This document shows, piece after piece, positions 60,441 through 64,000 of a DNA stretch of 64,000 nt (position 1 is its first letter; every line of letters starts with the position of its first letter). The notes beneath the pieces were generated by a model. It had not been told where the DNA came from. It searched no databases and saw only the letters and a list, made by a program, of their open reading frames with translations. The position numbers and the translations under genes are program-made. Source of the stretch: an uncultured Planctomycetota bacterium (GTDB taxonomy: Bacteria; Planctomycetota; Phycisphaerae; UBA1845; Fen-1342); the NCBI GenBank assembly GCA_900696525.1, contig CAADGL010000009.1, positions 122,205 to 186,204 of the forward strand. The letters are read 5' to 3'.

Positions 60441-62417
60441 TCATGGCGCGGACAAGGTCACCTCATACCGCGGATCGAGTCCCGGTAGCGCGGCGGCCCG
60501 CACGCCGCCCGCCGACACCGCGTACAGCACGTCGCCGACAAGCGCGGGGCGCCGCCAGCCATAGCCGTAGAAGAACGCCGGGAACGCGTCGCCGCCGTCC
60601 CCCTGGTCCTGCACGGCGGGGAGCTGGCCGACGGGCTCGAAACCGGTGGCGCTCACGCGATAGCACAGTACGCCGTCGAAGGCCGGCTCGACGAACTCCA
60701 GGCCGTTGTTGGGCGGCTGAAGGGCGGCGGGGATGGCGAGCAGGCCGCTGTCAGGCATGTAGACGAACGCCTTGTGCGTGCTGCTGACCTCCGACCAGCT
60801 TCCGCTGCCGCCGACCTCGATCTGCTGCACGAGCGTCGGGTCGGCCAGGTTGGACACGTCGAACAGCGAGAGTTGCAGCTTGTCGGGCACGACGCCGCCG
60901 AACGACACGACCCGCGTCGAGCGGCCGACGCCGATCAGCAGGTTGTCGCCGACGGGGTGCAGGTAGTCGCTGTAGCCGGGGATCTTCAGCTCGCCGACGA
61001 TCGCCGGCTTCGTCGGGTCGCTCAGGTCCAGGGCGAACAGCGGGTCGATCTGGCGGAACGTCACCAGGAAGCCGCGCTCGCCGATGAAGCGCGCCGAGTA
61101 GATGCGCTCGTTCGGCGCGATATCGGTGATGCTGCCGACGATCTTCAGCTCCGAGCCGGCGTCCTCGAGCACGAACACCGCGTTGGAGGGGCCCGCCGGC
61201 TCGCTCGACTGCGCCCGCAAGTCGACGTTCGACACCGGTGCGTCGGCGACGGCCACGCCCACGCTTCCACCGGCGAAGAAGATCGCGTCGATGTGCGTGG
61301 CGATGCGCAGGAACCCATCGTGCTCGCCGAGCGAGAACTGGTTGAGCAGGCGGCCCGGCGCGCTGCCGCTGCCGACGTAGCGCGCCGCGCCGTCTTCGCC
61401 GAAGGCGAACTTGTGGATCGCGGTGACGGCCCGTGCCGCGCCCTCGCCGTTGTAGCTCAGGTCCGTGAGGTACAGCGCCTTGGTGGAGGCGTACACCGTG
61501 CCCGCTCCGGCGAGGACGGCCGTCGAGGCCACGACGTTCGACACGTCCGCCGCGTCGAGCGTGACGACCGCCGTCATGTAGTAGCCGTCGGGCGAAGTCG
61601 GACGCAGCCACTGCTCCCAGTCGGCCAGCGGGCGCGACTCGCCGGCGCTGCGCAGCTTCGGCAGCACCTCCGCAAGCGTCACGTTCCGCAGCGCTCCGCG
61701 ATCGGTCATTGGCGCCAGGTCGGGCGCGATCGTCAGCACGAGAATCAGCCGGCCGTTGACCAGGCGCGAATGCGCGATCGAGCCGTCGAGCTCGACCTTG
61801 CGGATCAGGGCCGGGTTGGCCGGGTCGCTGACGTCGATCTCCGCGACCACGGCCGAGCGGCTGGTGTAGTAGGGCGGATAGATCAGGATCTCCGGCCGGC
61901 CCGCGCCGCCGCCGCTGCCGTTGTCATAGCGGTGCGCCAGGGCGATTATCCGCTGACCGACGAGATAGAGCGACTCGATCGATTCACCGAGGTCGATGCG
62001 GCCGAGCACGGCCAGCTCCGCGGCCGGCGCGGCCCGGACGACGACCAGCTCGTTGTTATGTGCGACGTAGAAGCGCTGCCCGTCAGACTTGAACACGTCG
62101 CCCTCGTCGACGCCGGCCTCCTGGAGGTTCGTCGACGAGAACGAGTCTTCTCCGGCCGACGGCGACTCGTTGTCGCCGTTGGTCGCCTGGTCGGCGGCCG
62201 GCTCGGCGCCGAGCAGCCCGCCGAAGCCGCGGCGCTGCACAACCGGCGAGGCCTGCTGCTTGAAATAGGCGAGCAGGTCGCCGGCGGAGCGGAAGGGGAC
62301 AAGCTTGGTCGGCCCCGGAGTGGAGTCGGTCGGCGACAGGGTGGGAATGCACCCGGCTGGGAGGAGCGTGGCGAAGGTGGCGAGGATCAGGACAGCGGCG
62401 AAGTTGCGGTTGGACAC
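60441..62417 (-). CDS. Lipoprotein with a beta-propeller domain (PF09826 type)
   Basis: The 658-residue protein has a lipoprotein signal (LILATFATLLPAGC, Cys at residue 23), a disordered linker and a large repeat region typical of the secreted 'beta propeller' family: EAGVDEGDVFKSDGQRFYVA, VAEIDVSDPANPALIRKVEL, GRLILVLTIAPDLAP, YLTDLSYNGEGAARAVTAIH, FALDLSDPTKPAIVGELKIP and LFDVSNLADPTLVQQIEVGG. Function of the family is unknown. The GTG start has GGAGG seven bases upstream. Confidence 0.85.
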   Translation of the reverse strand: MSNRNFAAVLILATFATLLPAGCIPTLSPTDSTPGPTKLVPFRSAGDLLAYFKQQASPVVQRRGFGGLLGAEPAADQATNGDNESPSAGEDSFSSTNLQEAGVDEGDVFKSDGQRFYVAHNNELVVVRAAPAAELAVLGRIDLGESIESLYLVGQRIIALAHRYDNGSGGGAGRPEILIYPPYYTSRSAVVAEIDVSDPANPALIRKVELDGSIAHSRLVNGRLILVLTIAPDLAPMTDRGALRNVTLAEVLPKLRSAGESRPLADWEQWLRPTSPDGYYMTAVVTLDAADVSNVVASTAVLAGAGTVYASTKALYLTDLSYNGEGAARAVTAIHKFAFGEDGAARYVGSGSAPGRLLNQFSLGEHDGFLRIATHIDAIFFAGGSVGVAVADAPVSNVDLRAQSSEPAGPSNAVFVLEDAGSELKIVGSITDIAPNERIYSARFIGERGFLVTFRQIDPLFALDLSDPTKPAIVGELKIPGYSDYLHPVGDNLLIGVGRSTRVVSFGGVVPDKLQLSLFDVSNLADPTLVQQIEVGGSGSWSEVSSTHKAFVYMPDSGLLAIPAALQPPNNGLEFVEPAFDGVLCYRVSATGFEPVGQLPAVQDQGDGGDAFPAFFYGYGWRRPALVGDVLYAVSAGGVRAAALPGLDPRYEVTLSAP

Positions 62418-63010
62418 GGCGGTCCTCCAGTTTCTTTGTAACCGATTTCGATCGGCGATTTTAGGGTGAATCGCGAACCGCGACAGGCCGCGTGGCGGCC
62501 CATGAGAAGGTTAGCGGCTTGCAAGTGTCGAAAACAGGTGGTATACAGAGCGTTGGGCGTAGCAGCCGGCCGATAACGGGTGCGCAGTCCGATAACATTT
62601 GGCTGTGGCTATTCGGTGCAGTGGGTTGGTGGTCGGCGGCGGGTTGGAAGGGCTCCCGGGGCGGTGTTGCGGGCGTTTTTTTGGACGTTGGCAAGATTCC
62701 CCTCGGGTGGGCTTGCAATCTATGATCGGCTTGGTACACTAAGTGGCTCGCGTCGAAGGACGGCGCGACGTTCTCTGACAAGTGAACAGTGGTGCGAAGC
62801 CGCGAGAATGTGACGGCGCACGGCCTTCTGCGCAATGGAGCCGTGCTTCCGTTATCTCGAATCATCGTGTGCCGGCCTGAGGGTCGGTGCGCGACTCGAA
62901 CATTCTCGCACGCAGACGTGAGTGTTTGAGCTTCAGTCAGGATTTCGGCGTTTTCGGGGTGCAGGGCCGCGTCGCAAGGCATGGTCCTCCCGCAAGGCGC
63001 TGATCTGATT
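62418..63010. other. 593-base region with the rRNA operon promoter and leader
   Basis: No gene is supported. It holds the lipoprotein promoter side (left), a run of seven T at 62676-62682, a sigma-70-like promoter at 62713-62740, and a leader of about 270 bases with an inverted repeat (62802-62811 with 62900-62909). I could not identify a boxA element with confidence. Confidence 0.5.
62713..62740 (+). promoter_or_regulatory. Candidate rRNA operon promoter
   Basis: TTGCAA (62713-62718) and TACACT (62735-62740) are 16 bases apart, about 270 bases before the 16S start. Direction and distance fit an rrn promoter. Confidence 0.55.

Positions 63011-64000
<990 letters not shown>

Noticed and set aside
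62492..62813. Two short overlapping + strand frames in the rRNA upstream region
   Set aside because: They overlap the candidate rrn promoter, have no recognisable domain and differ in composition from the genes around.

Overview
The window reads as chromosomal DNA of a member of Planctomycetota, most likely a Phycisphaerae-like lineage. The GC content is high and coding is dense on both strands. The 16S rRNA that begins near the right edge looks planctomycete-like. One secreted protein carries the dockerin-like 'GDIDGNG...GDLG.LL..FG' repeats typical of planctomycetes. Lineage-typical small hypothetical proteins are present. I see no CRISPR array, insertion sequence, phage or integrase. The layout is core metabolism and information processing with scattered envelope genes.

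Left (1-9 kb): a flagellar export and assembly operon on the + strand, fliP-fliQ-fliR-flhB-flhA-flhF-flhG-(small membrane protein)-fliA-(small protein), with several overlaps that suggest translational coupling. The FlhG-like protein has lost the Walker A lysines.

9-17 kb: purQ, a hemerythrin-like protein, malate dehydrogenase, a pirin, a very long SecA with two predicted N-terminal membrane segments, and a membrane-anchored hypothetical.

17-31 kb: a 700-bp non-coding stretch, tRNA-Val, an AmrS-type radical SAM enzyme, a membrane pyrophosphatase, a secreted Ntn-type hydrolase, a pair of FtsX-type permeases (the second with a one-base frameshift), lpxI (outer-membrane lipid A), a DUF423 protein, a glycosyltransferase and two lipoproteins.

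31-47 kb: a secreted CHRD-domain protein with dockerin-like tail, wecB, a DUF4190-like protein, a [2Fe-2S] ferredoxin, an orphan GroES-like protein, aroC, a giant zinc metalloprotease, a fused dehydrogenase (MDR + Gfo/Idh/MocA), a pyrophosphate-type phosphofructokinase coupled to a di-haem peroxidase, and a lipoprotein. The pyrophosphatase and the PPi-type phosphofructokinase together suggest a PPi-aware energy metabolism (inference).

47-59 kb: rpmI-rplT, plsY, small hypotheticals, a Tat-exported phosphoesterase, etfB-(small membrane protein)-etfA, tRNA-Gln behind a strong promoter with a foldable leader, then a housekeeping run prs-rplY-pth-rpsF-ssb-rpsR-rplI-dnaB.

59-64 kb: an archaeal-type TIGR00300 (ornithine cyclodeaminase-like) protein, a beta-propeller lipoprotein, and an rRNA operon promoter, leader and the first ~990 nt of 16S rRNA, cut by the window edge.

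No single multi-gene locus stands out as an undescribed system. The most unusual items are the membrane-anchored SecA, the ATPase-dead FlhG, the alternative-hairpin leader before tRNA-Gln, and several small repeat elements.
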